A stretch of 64,000 bases of DNA from Streptomyces formicae (lineage in GTDB: Bacteria; Actinomycetota; Actinomycetes; Streptomycetales; Streptomycetaceae). The stretch covers positions 8,472,001-8,536,000 of the forward strand of contig NZ_CP022685.1 of NCBI RefSeq assembly GCF_002556545.1. The letters are read 5' to 3'. A model generated the notes under the pieces. That model ran no database searches, was not told the origin of the DNA, and was given only the letters and a program-made list of their open reading frames with translations. Of this stretch, positions 25,419-34,733 are shown piece after piece. Each line of letters begins with the position of its first letter. The first letter of the stretch is position 1. A program made the translations under genes and the position numbers.

Positions 25419-26936
25419 ATGGCAACGCTGTCCCTCGCCGCGATCCTCGCCGAGCCCGCACGCCGCCACCCGGACCGCACCGCCCTCGTGGAGGGCGAAC
25501 TCCGGCTCTCCTTCAAGGAGACGTGGCACGCGGCCCGCGCCCAGGCCGCCGCCCTCGTGGGGCTCGGGGTGCGGCCGGGGGACCGCGTGGCCCTGATGGC
25601 GCCCAACACCACCGAGTTCCCGATGGCCTATTACGCGATCCTCGCCGCGGGCGGAGTCGTCGTCCCCGTACACCTGTTGCTCTCCGCGGAGGAGGTCGAG
25701 CACGTGCTGCGGGACAGCGGCGCCACGCTCCTCCTGTGCCATCCCGCGCAGACGGCGACGGGCGGCGCGGCCGCAGAGGCCACAGGGGTGCGCATGCTGG
25801 ACCTGGGCGAGCGGGGCGAGTTGGCGGCCCTCGCGCGCGAGAGCGAGCCGCTCGCGTCGTACGTCACCAGGGAGGCGGACGACCCGGCTGTCGTCTTCTA
25901 CACCAGCGGCACCACAGGCGTCCCCAAGGGCGCCGTGCTCAGCCACTTCAACCTGGTGATGAACGCGACGGTCAACGCCTTCGACGCCAACGACATCCGC
26001 CCCGACGACATCGCGCTCGGCGCGCTGCCGCTCTTCCACGCCTTCGGCCAGACCGTCTCCATGAACTCCACCTGGCGGGCGGGCGCCACCCTCGTCCTGC
26101 TGCCGCGCTTCGACGCGGCGCGCGCCATCGAGCTGATGGTGGCGGAGGGCGTCAACACCTTCCACGGCGTGCCCACCATGTTCGTCGGCCTGGTGGCCGC
26201 CGCCGCGGCCGCCACCGATCTGCCGCGGCTGCGGATCTGCATCTCGGGCGGCGCCTCGCTGCCCGTCGCCGTGCTCGAACAGTTCGAGAAGGCCTTCGGC
26301 ACGCCCGTGTACGAGGGGTACGGGCTCTCCGAGACCTCCCCGACGGCCTCCGTCAACCAGCCCGACTTCGGCACCAAGGCGGGCAGCATCGGCCACCCGC
26401 TCTGGGGCGTCGACGTGGAGATCGCCCGCGCCGACGTCGACGACCGGGTCGAACTCCTGCCCACCGGCGAGCTCGGCGAGGTCGTCGTCCGCGGCCACAA
26501 CGTCTTCTCCGGCTATCTGGGCAGGCCGGAGGCGAGCGCGCAGGCCCTGGTCGACGGCTGGTTCCGCACCGGCGACCTCGGCACCAAGGACGACGAGGGG
26601 TTCCTGACCATCGTCGACCGCAAGAAGGACGTCATCATCCGAGGCGGCTTCAACGTCTACCCGCGCGAGGTCGAGGAGGTCCTCGTCCGCCACCCGGACG
26701 TCGCCCAGGTCGCCGTGATCGGCCTGCCCGACCCGGTGCACGGCGAGGAGGTCTGCGCGGTCGTCGTCGCGGCGCCCGGCGCGTCCCCGGACCCGGCGGA
26801 CATCGTCGCCTGGTCGAAGGAGCACCTGGGCAAGCACAAGTACCCGCGCCGCGTGGAGCTCACCGACGCGCTGCCGCTCGGCCCCAGCATGAAGGTCCTC
26901 AAGAGGGAGCTGCGCGCCGCCTACGCCGTTTCCTGA
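25419..26936 (+). CDS. Long-chain/medium-chain acyl-CoA ligase (AMP-binding)
   Basis: The protein has 505 residues. The P-loop VVFYTSGTTGVPKGAVLSH, the A5 motif YEGYGLSETSP, DGWFRTGDLG and the A10 lysine region (GPSMKVLKRELR) are intact. FNVYPREVEEVL is the linker typical of fatty acyl-CoA synthetases. ATG 25419 follows CGGAG by about 12 nt. It overlaps the convergent LysR gene by 16 nt. It probably activates a fatty or aryl acid whose CoA ester is used by the neighbouring thiolase. Confidence 0.92.
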   Translation: MATLSLAAILAEPARRHPDRTALVEGELRLSFKETWHAARAQAAALVGLGVRPGDRVALMAPNTTEFPMAYYAILAAGGVVVPVHLLLSAEEVEHVLRDSGATLLLCHPAQTATGGAAAEATGVRMLDLGERGELAALARESEPLASYVTREADDPAVVFYTSGTTGVPKGAVLSHFNLVMNATVNAFDANDIRPDDIALGALPLFHAFGQTVSMNSTWRAGATLVLLPRFDAARAIELMVAEGVNTFHGVPTMFVGLVAAAAAATDLPRLRICISGGASLPVAVLEQFEKAFGTPVYEGYGLSETSPTASVNQPDFGTKAGSIGHPLWGVDVEIARADVDDRVELLPTGELGEVVVRGHNVFSGYLGRPEASAQALVDGWFRTGDLGTKDDEGFLTIVDRKKDVIIRGGFNVYPREVEEVLVRHPDVAQVAVIGLPDPVHGEEVCAVVVAAPGASPDPADIVAWSKEHLGKHKYPRRVELTDALPLGPSMKVLKRELRAAYAVS

Positions 26937-27796
26937 GCGTCCCGGAAGCGCCCTGCGGCGACCGCGGCCTCGACGAATGAGGCGACGAGCGGGCGCTGGT
27001 CGAGCCGTGACCACGCGACGACCATGTGGTTGGGCGGCGCGTCGACCACCGGCCGGTACACCAGGTCGGGGTGTGCGGGCTCGGTGAGCGAACGGGGCAG
27101 CACCGCGACCGTGCGCCCCACCATGATCAGCTGAATCAGCTGCGGCACGTCCGTGATCTCGGGCCCGCTTCCCTCGTCGACCACCCCCGCGCGGTGCACG
27201 CCCTTCCAGCGCGGCAGCGGCTCGCCGTCGAGATCGGCGAGGCGCAGCTCGTCGCGGGTGGCGAGGCGGTGCCCGCGCGGCAGGACCGCGACCCGTCCCT
27301 CCACCGCGAGCGTCCGGTGGTGGAGGTCGGTGAGATCGTCGAACGGCGCGTACAGGAGCGCGACATCGGCCCGGCCGTCGCGCACGTGGTCGGCCCGGTC
27401 GGTGGCCCCGCCGAAGAGGATGTCGACCCGGCGCGCGTCGGGCGTGCGGGCGTACTCGGCGAGGATCCCTGACAGCAGGTTGCCGTCGCCGCCCGGCTTG
27501 ATCACCAGGCGCAGCCGCGCCTGCGCGTCCCCGGCCCGGCGCGCGCTGCGGGCCGCGGCACTGACCGCGTCGAGCGCGTGCCGCCCGTGCCGAAGGAGCG
27601 CCTCGCCCGCCGGGGTGAGCGAGACATGACGGCTCGTACGGACGAACAGCGGAACGCCGAGGCGGGATTCGACGCGCCGGATCGCCTTGGACAGCGCGGG
27701 CTGCGCGATGGACAGCCGCTCGGCGGCCCGCCCGAAGTGCAGCTCCTCGGCGACCGCGACGACGTACTCGAGCTCCCGTGTCTCCAGATCAGCCAT
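26921..27796 (-). CDS. LysR-family transcriptional regulator
   Basis: The protein has 291 residues. The N-terminal helix-turn-helix (ELEYVVAVAEELHFGRAAERLSIAQPALSKAIRRVESRLGVPLF) is followed by a substrate-binding domain. It is divergent from the 104-aa gene with a perfect palindrome in between, so that gene and itself are the likely targets. It converges with and overlaps the acyl-CoA ligase end by 16 nt. Confidence 0.92.
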   Translation of the reverse strand: MADLETRELEYVVAVAEELHFGRAAERLSIAQPALSKAIRRVESRLGVPLFVRTSRHVSLTPAGEALLRHGRHALDAVSAAARSARRAGDAQARLRLVIKPGGDGNLLSGILAEYARTPDARRVDILFGGATDRADHVRDGRADVALLYAPFDDLTDLHHRTLAVEGRVAVLPRGHRLATRDELRLADLDGEPLPRWKGVHRAGVVDEGSGPEITDVPQLIQLIMVGRTVAVLPRSLTEPAHPDLVYRPVVDAPPNHMVVAWSRLDQRPLVASFVEAAVAAGRFRDAQETA

Positions 27797-27826
27797 GGCG
27801 CAAGGGTAGCGGCGATCGATGCCCGA

Positions 27827-27845
27827 GGTTCATCGCCGATGAACC
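27827..27845. promoter_or_regulatory. LysR-type operator palindrome
   Basis: GGTTCATC-GCC-GATGAACC is a perfect 8-bp inverted repeat with a 3-bp centre. It lies in the 94-bp divergent region, 31 bp from the LysR start and 46 bp from the small gene start. The ATC-N3-GAT core fits LysR recognition-site style. Confidence 0.65.
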
Positions 27846-27890
27846 AACGGGTCTTGGACGCCGGAGCCCTTCCGGGCCTTCAATGGACGC

Positions 27891-28205
27891 ATGATCCAGC
27901 ACACGATGATCGTCTCGTTCGACTCCGACATCCCGGAAACGGAGCTGCATCAATACCTCAAGGACATCGAAAACCTGATGATGGGTTCCGGTCGCGTCGA
28001 GAGGTTCTCGGCCCGGCAGCACATCCGCGTGCCCGGTGACGACCACAGCCCGCTCTGCGTCGCCACCGTGATCGCCCAGCTCGACCTCGCCGACCTCGAC
28101 GCGCTGAACGCCGTCTTCGCCCTGCCCGGGATCATGGAGATCAACAAGCGCTGGCAGCCCCGCTACCCCTACAAGGTCGTCTGGGCGAACCACGAAGCAC
28201 TCTGA
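27891..28205 (+). CDS. Small 104-aa protein, probably ferredoxin-like fold
   Basis: MIQHTMIVSFDSDIPETELHQYLKDIENLMMGSGRVERFSA... alternates strands and helices like dimeric alpha/beta-barrel (Dabb/EthD) proteins, but no signature is decisive. It is divergent from a LysR regulator across an operator-like palindrome, so it is likely its target. No good ribosome site precedes ATG 27891. Role unknown; a small catabolic or cofactor-free enzyme is possible. Confidence 0.7.
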   Translation: MIQHTMIVSFDSDIPETELHQYLKDIENLMMGSGRVERFSARQHIRVPGDDHSPLCVATVIAQLDLADLDALNAVFALPGIMEINKRWQPRYPYKVVWANHEAL

Positions 28206-28269
28206 TCGCCCGGCGTCACACCGACGGGCGGCACCACGGGGATAGTTGGGCCTAGCATGTGTTTCCGGC

Positions 28270-29040
28270 ATGGACATATCACTGTGGGACATCACGCCGG
28301 GACAGTTCGCCGCGCTCGCCGCGGCGGCGATGCTCGTCGGCTTCTCGAAGACGGCCGTCAGCGGGGCCAACACCATCAGCCTCGCGGTCTTCGCCGCGGT
28401 CCTGCCCGCCCGCGCGTCGACCGGAGTCCTGCTCCCCATCCTGATCGCGGGCGACGTCCTCGCCGTGCTCACCTACCGCAGACACGCCCACTGGCCCACC
28501 CTGTGGCGGCTGTTCCCCGCGGTCGCCGCGGGGGTGGTCGTCGGCACCGTCTTCCTCGTGTGGGCCGACGACTCCGTGATGCGTACGTCGATCGGGGCGA
28601 TCCTGCTGCTCATGGCGGGCGTCACGATCGCCCGGCGCAGAGCGGCGGCCCGCGCCGAACCGGCGGAGGACGCCGACGTGCGGGGAGGCCGCCTCAAGGC
28701 CCCCTCCTACGGCGTACTCGGCGGCTTCACCACCATGGTCGCCAACGCGGGCGGGCCCGTGATGTCGATGTATCTCCTCTCGGCGGGCTTCCGGAAGCTG
28801 GGATTCCTCGGCACGTCCGCGTGGTTCTTCCTGATCGTCAACACGACCAAGGTGCCGTTCAGCGTGGGCCTCGGCCTGATCGACGCCCAGTCCCTTCTCC
28901 TGGACGCGGCCCTGGTGCTCTTCGTGGTGCCGGGCGCCGTCCTCGGGAGGTACGCCGTGGGCCGCATCAACCAGCGCCTCTTCGAACAGCTGGTGATCGG
29001 CGCGACCGTCCTCGGCGGGCTGCAGCTCCTGCTGCGCTGA
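28270..29040 (+). CDS. TauE/SafE-family membrane transporter (DUF81)
   Basis: The protein has 256 residues with about eight hydrophobic segments in two repeats. The repeats carry GFSKTAVSGANTIS and the second-half GGFTTMVANAGGPVMSMYLLSAG, which are the TauE signatures for sulfonate/sulfoacetate or related anion export. ATG 28270 is in frame with weak upstream options. It stands alone between the LysR set and the convergent exporter. Confidence 0.88.
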   Translation: MDISLWDITPGQFAALAAAAMLVGFSKTAVSGANTISLAVFAAVLPARASTGVLLPILIAGDVLAVLTYRRHAHWPTLWRLFPAVAAGVVVGTVFLVWADDSVMRTSIGAILLLMAGVTIARRRAAARAEPAEDADVRGGRLKAPSYGVLGGFTTMVANAGGPVMSMYLLSAGFRKLGFLGTSAWFFLIVNTTKVPFSVGLGLIDAQSLLLDAALVLFVVPGAVLGRYAVGRINQRLFEQLVIGATVLGGLQLLLR

Positions 29041-29055
29041 GGCGCGATCGCCTGT

Positions 29056-31149
29056 TCAGCGCGAGCCGACCGAGGCCCCGGCCGTCTCCGGGGAGAGCCC
29101 GTGCTCCAGGTCCTCGGCGAGCAGCCGCTTGGCGATCGAGTCCAGTGCCACCGTGAGCTCCTTGTCCGGCGGCCTGCCGAGGTCCTTCTCGATCTCCTGG
29201 CCGAGCCACCCCGACCAGGCCCCCGAGATGACCTCCGCCTCGCGCTCACCGGCCGGGGTGAGCGAGAAGTACGTGCCGGTGCGGGTCAGATAGCCCTCCT
29301 CGACCATGCGGTCGAAGACGGGCACGAGGACCTCGGGCGGAATCCTGCGCCGGGCGCCGATGAGGCTGAGGTTGGCGTGCCCGACCATCCGGGTGAAGAG
29401 CGACACCTGCATGACCGCCCAGGCGCCCGCGATGTCCAGGCGGGTGTCGGAGTCCCTGATGATGCCGCGCGCGGTGTCCATGCCGACGTTGCGGATGATG
29501 TTGGCGACGCCCCGCTCCAGGAGGTGCCCCGAGTCGCCGCTCGTCGGCTGCGCGAAGCCCTCGCCCATGTCGGGGGCGCCCATGCGCGCGCTGTCGCGCA
29601 GCTCGACCTGCTTGAGGAAGAGGGCCACGACGAACCCGATCAGCGCGACGGGAACGGTCCACAGGAAGACCGTGTGCAGGGTGTCCGCGTACGCCTCGAC
29701 GATCGGCGCGGCCGCCGATGCCGGCAGCTCGTGCAGCCCCTCCGGACTCTGCGCCGCCTTGCCGACGGCGGCCGGATCCCCGCCCCCGGCCCGTACGGCG
29801 GCGGCGACCCCGTCCTTGAGGTTCGGCGCGAGCGTATTGGCGTAGATGGTGCCGAACACGGCCGTGCCGAAGGAGCTGCCGAGCGTACGGAAGAAGGTGA
29901 CGCCGGACGTGGCGGTGCCCAGATCGGTGTACGGGACGGTGTTCTGCACGGCGATCGTCAGGACCTGCATGCACAGGCCGATGCCGGTGCCGAGCACGAA
30001 CATGTACAGGGACTCCAGCCAGGTGCTGGTGGCGCTGCCCATGAGGGAGAGCAGATAGAGCCCCAGCGCCATCACCAGGGCGCCGACGATCGGGAAGATC
30101 CGGTACGTGCCGGTCTTGCTGACCACGTTGCCGCTGAAGATGGACGCGATGAGCAGACCGATCACCATGGGCAGCGTGCGCACGCCCGAGATGGTGGCCG
30201 AGTCCCCGTCGACGTACTGGAGATAGGTCGGCAGGAACGTCATCGCACCGAGCATGGCGAAGCCCACGATGAAGCTGAGGATCGAGCAGACCGTGAAGAC
30301 GGGATTGCCGAAGAGACGCATCGGCAGCATGGGTTCGGCCGCCCGTGTCTCGACGGCGCAGAACAGCGCGAGCGCGAGCACGCCGCCGACGAAGAGACCG
30401 ATGATGGTCGGTGACCCCCACGCGTACTGGTTGCCGCCCCAGCTCGTGGCCAGGATCAGCGCGCTCGCCCCCACCGCGACGAGCGCGATGCCCAGGTAGT
30501 CGATGACGGGCCGCACCGCCGACTTCACCACGGGGATGGTCCTGGCGGCCGCGATGACCACGACGATCGCGATGGGCACATTGACGTAGAACGCCCAGCG
30601 CCAGCTCAGATGGTCCGTGAAGAGCCCGCCGAGCAGCGGCCCGATCACCGTGGACACTCCGAACACGGCACCGATCGCACCCTGGTACTTGCCGCGCTCG
30701 CGCAGCGGGATGACGTCCGCGATCAGCGCCATGGACGTGACCATCAGGCCGCCCGCGCCGATGCCCTGCATCGCCCGCCAGGCGATGAGCAGCGTCATGT
30801 TGGTCGAGAGGCCGCACAGGAAGGACCCGGTGATGAAGATGATCGCCGAGAGCTGGAAGACGACCTTTCGCCCGAACAGGTCACCGAACTTGCCGACCAG
30901 GACCGTCGCGACGGTCTCCGCGAGCAGATACGAGGTGACGACCCACGACATGTGCTCGGCCCCGCCCAGGTCCGACACGATCGTGGGCAGCGCGGTGCCG
31001 ACGATGGTCTGGTCGAGGGCGGCGAGCAGCATGCCCAGCATGATCGTCACGAAGACGACGTTGCGGCGGCGCCGGTCGAGGACGGGCGGCGCCTGCGGCT
31101 GCGCGGCGGCGGGGGCGGAACCGGCGGCCGACTGATCGGTGGTGGTCAC
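29056..31149 (-). CDS. DHA2-type MFS drug exporter fused to a C-terminal winged-helix domain
   Basis: The protein has 697 residues. Residues about 30-530 form a 14-TM EmrB/QacA exporter ([19 protein letters not shown]; motif C-like [24 protein letters not shown]). The C-terminal ~150 residues are soluble and contain a MarR-like winged helix ([31 protein letters not shown]). GTG 31149 is the start. The tail exceeds the usual 500-550-residue exporter length. It may sense the substrate or regulate locally; similar fused exporters are known in Streptomyces but I know no defined role for the tail. Confidence 0.88.
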   Translation of the reverse strand: MTTTDQSAAGSAPAAAQPQAPPVLDRRRRNVVFVTIMLGMLLAALDQTIVGTALPTIVSDLGGAEHMSWVVTSYLLAETVATVLVGKFGDLFGRKVVFQLSAIIFITGSFLCGLSTNMTLLIAWRAMQGIGAGGLMVTSMALIADVIPLRERGKYQGAIGAVFGVSTVIGPLLGGLFTDHLSWRWAFYVNVPIAIVVVIAAARTIPVVKSAVRPVIDYLGIALVAVGASALILATSWGGNQYAWGSPTIIGLFVGGVLALALFCAVETRAAEPMLPMRLFGNPVFTVCSILSFIVGFAMLGAMTFLPTYLQYVDGDSATISGVRTLPMVIGLLIASIFSGNVVSKTGTYRIFPIVGALVMALGLYLLSLMGSATSTWLESLYMFVLGTGIGLCMQVLTIAVQNTVPYTDLGTATSGVTFFRTLGSSFGTAVFGTIYANTLAPNLKDGVAAAVRAGGGDPAAVGKAAQSPEGLHELPASAAAPIVEAYADTLHTVFLWTVPVALIGFVVALFLKQVELRDSARMGAPDMGEGFAQPTSGDSGHLLERGVANIIRNVGMDTARGIIRDSDTRLDIAGAWAVMQVSLFTRMVGHANLSLIGARRRIPPEVLVPVFDRMVEEGYLTRTGTYFSLTPAGEREAEVISGAWSGWLGQEIEKDLGRPPDKELTVALDSIAKRLLAEDLEHGLSPETAGASVGSR

Positions 31150-31307
31150 ACGGCCACCCTCACACCGGGGCCTGGCCCGTGCATGCGGGGTGAGGCCGGT
31201 TCGGTGACGGGGCGGGCCGGGGGCCTTGAGCGGGAGGTCGGCGCGGGGCGTCGCGCCGCAGGGCGCGCCCGGTCGCCGTCGGGGCTCTCCGCGAGCGCCG
31301 GGTGACG

Positions 31308-31847
31308 CTACTCCGGGGTGCCCCCTCGCAGCCGCGGCGCGTGGGCCGCCGCGTCGATCGGAACGGCATCATCGCTGTTCTCGGCGACACGGGCGGACAA
31401 CTCCCGTGCCCAGTCGGCGAGTTCGGCGACATCGATGCCGTACGGCCGAGGCAGGCCACTCGTCGCGCTCCACTCGGCGACGGCCTCCGCCCCCCGAAGG
31501 AGCAGCCTGGCACCGCCCTTCGTGTTGCCGCGCGCCGAGTGCGTGAGCCCCACGGCGACCTGGGCCAGGCCCTTCCACAGGCCGCGCTCCGCCTCGGGGC
31601 CCGTCTTCCACGCGTCCTCGAAGACCTCGTGGGCGTGGAAGGGCCGTCCCGCGTCCAACAGGGCCTGCGCCTGAGCGACGGACTCCTCGGGCGTGCGCAC
31701 GACACCCTCCGGCTGCCGGTCGACGCCCTCCGCGCCGTACGGCAACGGGCGCCCGAGCCCGTCGCGAGGCCGCTGGTTGCGGGCCCTGCCCTCCTCGTCA
31801 CGGTCTCGCTCGCGGCCACGGTCACGGGGTCCAGGTGCGGTGCTCAT
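31308..31847 (-). CDS. DUF309-family protein
   Basis: The protein has 179 residues. The core [58 protein letters not shown] carries HxxxExxW, the DUF309 signature. The N-terminal ~45 residues are charged and low-complexity ([14 protein letters not shown]). The function of the family is unknown. It lies 108 bp before the tRNA on the opposite strand. Confidence 0.82.
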   Translation of the reverse strand: MSTAPGPRDRGRERDRDEEGRARNQRPRDGLGRPLPYGAEGVDRQPEGVVRTPEESVAQAQALLDAGRPFHAHEVFEDAWKTGPEAERGLWKGLAQVAVGLTHSARGNTKGGARLLLRGAEAVAEWSATSGLPRPYGIDVAELADWARELSARVAENSDDAVPIDAAAHAPRLRGGTPE

Positions 31848-31954
31848 ACGGCGATTGTCGCGCGTACCTGACGGCGGTCACCGGGGAACGGAGCACCCTC
31901 CGAGGTGGGGTAGAGTTCTTCTTGTGATCACGCGGGGCACCGCGAAGAACACAT

Positions 31955-32024
<70 letters not shown>

Positions 32025-32031
<7 letters not shown>

Positions 32032-32098
32032 GCTTTTCAGCAGGTCGGAGGCCGTATCGGAGTAATCCGGTACGGCCTTTTCGCTGTTTCTGGGGACC
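32025..32098 (+). repeat. 74-bp direct repeat, left copy at the tRNA-Pro 3' end (att-like)
   Basis: Starts within the last tRNA bases (CCGACCAG) and runs through the terminator to CTGTTTCTGGGG. It matches 34645-34718 with five differences, two of them one-base indels. A tRNA 3' end duplicated 2.6 kb away is the layout of attL/attR around an integrated element. Confidence 0.8.
32050..32081 (+). terminator. Rho-independent terminator of tRNA-Pro
   Basis: GGCCGTA pairs with TACGGCC, extended by CGGA/TCCG under a GTAA (GNRA) tetraloop, then TTTT at 32078-32081. This is a complete intrinsic terminator. Confidence 0.9.
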
Positions 32099-32162
32099 AG
32101 TTGGGGATCGGGTGGGCATCGGGTGGGGGCCGATGTCCTCGGCCGGTGCCACCGTGCCACCG

Positions 32163-32795
32163 TCAGGCGGCGCGCTTGACGTGGCGGACCAGCCACATCA
32201 GCAGCGCGTCCAGGTCGGCGGCGGCCGAGAGGGTCCGGTTCACCGCCTCGGGGGTGTGCAGCCACTCCTCGCAGCCGAGGGGACGGGCGGCGATCAGCGA
32301 ACGGTGGCGCAGCAGGTCCGCACGGGGATGGTTCGCCGGATAGCCGCGTGGGGGGCGTTTCATCACGTCCCCGGAGATGTCGTAGCCCTTCTTCCGTACG
32401 TCCTCGACGATGGCGGACAGCTCGCGGCCGCTCCCCTCGGAAGCGACGGCTTTACGGAACATGTCCACTTGGCCGGGATCGGGGTACCACCAGGCGCCCT
32501 GGATCCGCAGGCCGTCCAGGGAGAACCGGAGACCGATCTCGATCTTGCGGCCGAGCCGGATCACCGCGCTCTGGTGCTGCCACCACCAGGAGTCGGTGCG
32601 GTAGTGCCAGACGGAGAAGTCCTCGTAACGGGGGTCGGCGTCCGCGACCTCGTTGAGCAGGGCGATCATCGGCTGCCGGACCAGGCGTTCGCGGTCCGCG
32701 CGGCAACGCTCGCGGACCGCGTGGCTCGGCTCGCCCTGGAGCTGCCACAACACGTCCATGGCCTGTTCCGGCCAGCCGGTGAACTGTCCGCGCAT
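32163..32795 (-). CDS. DUF2461-family protein
   Basis: The protein has 210 residues. It contains FSVWHYRTDSWWWQHQSAVIRLGRKIEIGLRFSLDGLRIQGAWWYP and KRPPRGYPANHPRADLLRHRSLIAARPLG, matching the DUF2461 (TIGR02453) pattern RPPRGF-DHP-D-LK. Function unknown. It is the first of three minus-strand genes between the two att-like repeats, with 57 bp to the next gene upstream. Confidence 0.78.
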   Translation of the reverse strand: MRGQFTGWPEQAMDVLWQLQGEPSHAVRERCRADRERLVRQPMIALLNEVADADPRYEDFSVWHYRTDSWWWQHQSAVIRLGRKIEIGLRFSLDGLRIQGAWWYPDPGQVDMFRKAVASEGSGRELSAIVEDVRKKGYDISGDVMKRPPRGYPANHPRADLLRHRSLIAARPLGCEEWLHTPEAVNRTLSAAADLDALLMWLVRHVKRAA

Positions 32796-32852
32796 GCGGG
32801 CAGGTTAGCTCACGGCATGGCCCGCGGGCGGAGGGCGAGGACGCTGCTCGGC

Positions 32853-33704
32853 TCAGTCCCAGAACTCCCGCAGGGCGGCGTTGACGAGAACGGGCTCCTG
32901 GGTGTGCGGGTAGTACCCGGGGACCCGCAGGAGCCGACCGTCGAGGGAGTCGGCGAGGGACTCGGCCACGGTCGTGAGGGGCAGCCCCACGTGCTCGCGG
33001 TACGCGGCCGGGGCGTGCTCCCAGGTTCCGCAGATCACCAGGACCGGCGGGGCGGCGTCCCGGATCGCCGTCAGCGGGATGTCCGCCTCCCAGATGGGAC
33101 GCTCCCTCATGGAAGTGGCGACGGCGCGGAGTCGGCGGGGCGTGGGCTCGGGCATGTCCATCCCCAACCCCTCGGTGGACGCCCGCAGATACTGCTCCGG
33201 CGTGACGCCGTCCGGGATGCCAGGGGCGCCGTCGCGCACCCGGTCCAGGAGACCGGCGACTACGGGATGGTGCGCTGCGGCGGTGAAGGCGGAGGGCTGG
33301 ATGAGGGCGAGGGAGCGGACGAGGTCGGGTCGGCGCGCCGCTGCGATGAGCGCGGCGACGGCGCCGTTCCCGTGCCCCACGAGATGAGCGCCGCCCGGCC
33401 CCGCGGCGAACGCCTCGTCGCTGAGCACCTCCACGACGTCCTCGGCGTCGATGTCGAAGTCGCTGCGCGCGGTGTCGGCACTGTCGCCGTAACCCCGGCG
33501 GTCCATGAGGAGAAGTCGCCGACCGTCGGCGAGGGGGCGCTGCCCGGCGAACCCGTACGTGGAGTCGCTGCCCCAGGTGAAGATGTTGTGGACGAACAGG
33601 GCCGGGGCCGCGGCCGCCGTGGTCACCGGGCCCGTCGAAGCCGCCTGGGCCCGCCCGCCCGCCACCCGCTCGCGGTCGTCCCACACGGTCACGTGCACGG
33701 CCAT
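32853..33704 (-). CDS. Alpha/beta-hydrolase-fold protein lacking the nucleophile Ser
   Basis: The protein has 283 residues. FVHNIFTWGSDSTYGF (oxyanion region), LLLMDRRGYGDS, the elbow HLVGHGNGAVAALIAA and VPGYYPHTQEPVLV (His) lie in the expected order. The elbow is G-H-G-N-G, with Gly in place of the catalytic Ser; the codon is GGG, so it is not a one-step Ser change in a typical TCC codon. It may be a non-catalytic binding or scaffold protein, or use another residue. It lies between the att-like repeats. Confidence 0.8.
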   Translation of the reverse strand: MAVHVTVWDDRERVAGGRAQAASTGPVTTAAAAPALFVHNIFTWGSDSTYGFAGQRPLADGRRLLLMDRRGYGDSADTARSDFDIDAEDVVEVLSDEAFAAGPGGAHLVGHGNGAVAALIAAARRPDLVRSLALIQPSAFTAAAHHPVVAGLLDRVRDGAPGIPDGVTPEQYLRASTEGLGMDMPEPTPRRLRAVATSMRERPIWEADIPLTAIRDAAPPVLVICGTWEHAPAAYREHVGLPLTTVAESLADSLDGRLLRVPGYYPHTQEPVLVNAALREFWD

Positions 33705-33746
33705 GGGTCACCCTCCCGAAGCTGAGGAACGTCGACTCCCGTCAGC

Positions 33747-34475
33747 CTAGGGCCTGTTCGCCCGAGCCTCCTCGCCCTGACAGCCGTCGCCGTGCGGTCG
33801 GATGTCCCAGGCCGGTCGTTGGAGCTGATCGTTGTACACGATGATGTCGGCGTGGTCGGTTGGGCGGGCCGTGGCGAAGTAGAGCTGTTGCGAGGGGATG
33901 TAGCGGTTGCGCCAGGACCGTTCGATGGCGGTGGTGTCGGTGGCGGATCCGGTCAGTGCTGCGTCTCGGGCCCGCGCGCGATCCACTGTCTGCTCGAAGG
34001 GGACGGACACGAAGATGCGCAGGTCCCACCGGTCGATGAGTTCTGGGCGCAGGAGGAAGACGCCGTCGAAGAGCAGTACGGCGTCTGCGGGGGCGGTCGC
34101 GGTGGGCGGGGACGACGGGGTGTCGGTGTCTCTGTCGTAGACCGCGTGTTGGAACCTTCGGTCGCCGCCCGGGCCCAGCGGATCGAGCAGGACCCGGCAC
34201 AGCGCGGCACGGTCGTGGGCGTCGAAGTAGCAGCCCTCGGCCGAGTACTGGCCGCGTCGGTAGCGCTGTGCGCGGGGGAAGAGGAAGTCGTCGATGCCCG
34301 CGCGGATGACGCGGCTGTCCCGCGCGCGCAGGAAGTCCCCGAGTTCGTCGGCCAGCGTGGTCTTGCCGCAAGCGGGCGGTCCGTCGATGGCGACCCGCAG
34401 CGGGTGGGCGGCCCTGACGGTCCCGATCGCCTCGGCCAGCCGACTGATGAGCTCGCCGCGGGTGCCTCGCTCCAT
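33747..34475 (-). CDS. Uridine kinase-like P-loop kinase
   Basis: The protein has 242 residues. Walker A GPPACGKTT (residues ~32-40) and the downstream GIDDFLFPRAQRYRRGQYSAEGCYFDAHD resemble the uridine kinase/phosphoribulokinase superfamily; DAVLLFDGVFLLRPELIDRWDLRIFV is the acidic strand. ATG 34475 follows AGAGGGA. The stop lies in CCTAGGGCCTGT, which resembles the MITE end at 12182 over 11 bases. It lies inside the att-like pair. Confidence 0.85.
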   Translation of the reverse strand: MERGTRGELISRLAEAIGTVRAAHPLRVAIDGPPACGKTTLADELGDFLRARDSRVIRAGIDDFLFPRAQRYRRGQYSAEGCYFDAHDRAALCRVLLDPLGPGGDRRFQHAVYDRDTDTPSSPPTATAPADAVLLFDGVFLLRPELIDRWDLRIFVSVPFEQTVDRARARDAALTGSATDTTAIERSWRNRYIPSQQLYFATARPTDHADIIVYNDQLQRPAWDIRPHGDGCQGEEARANRP

Positions 34476-34644
34476 CGTTCCCTCTTTCACGGTGTCTCTG
34501 TTCGGCGTCAGCCACGAAGAGCGCGTCGGCGCCTCCTGTGACGGTCGCGCGGCTGGCATGTCTCCGCTTCGATCAGACGGTGTTCGCGCACCTGTACGGT
34601 AAGCGCGGGACCGCACGCTGCGCGTCCTGATTACTGGCCGTGCG

Positions 34645-34718
34645 CCGACCAGCCTTTTCAGCAGGTCGGAGGCCGTATTGGAGCAATCCGGTACGGCCAT
34701 TTCGCTGTTTCTGGGACC
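34645..34718 (+). repeat. 74-bp direct repeat, right copy (att-like)
   Basis: Copy of 32025-32098 without a tRNA upstream; only CCGACCAG of the tRNA end is kept. The hairpin persists (34671-34698): GGCCGTA/TACGGCC with TGGA/TCCG and a GCAA loop. The T-tract is broken by an A (CCATTT). It lies 16 bp before the PAP2-like gene. Confidence 0.8.
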
Positions 34719-34733
34719 CATTGAAGGACGAGA

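Noticed and set aside
33747..33766. Second MITE end (CCTAGGGCCTGT)
   Set aside because: Only about 11 bases match the element at 12182 and no inverted partner was found.
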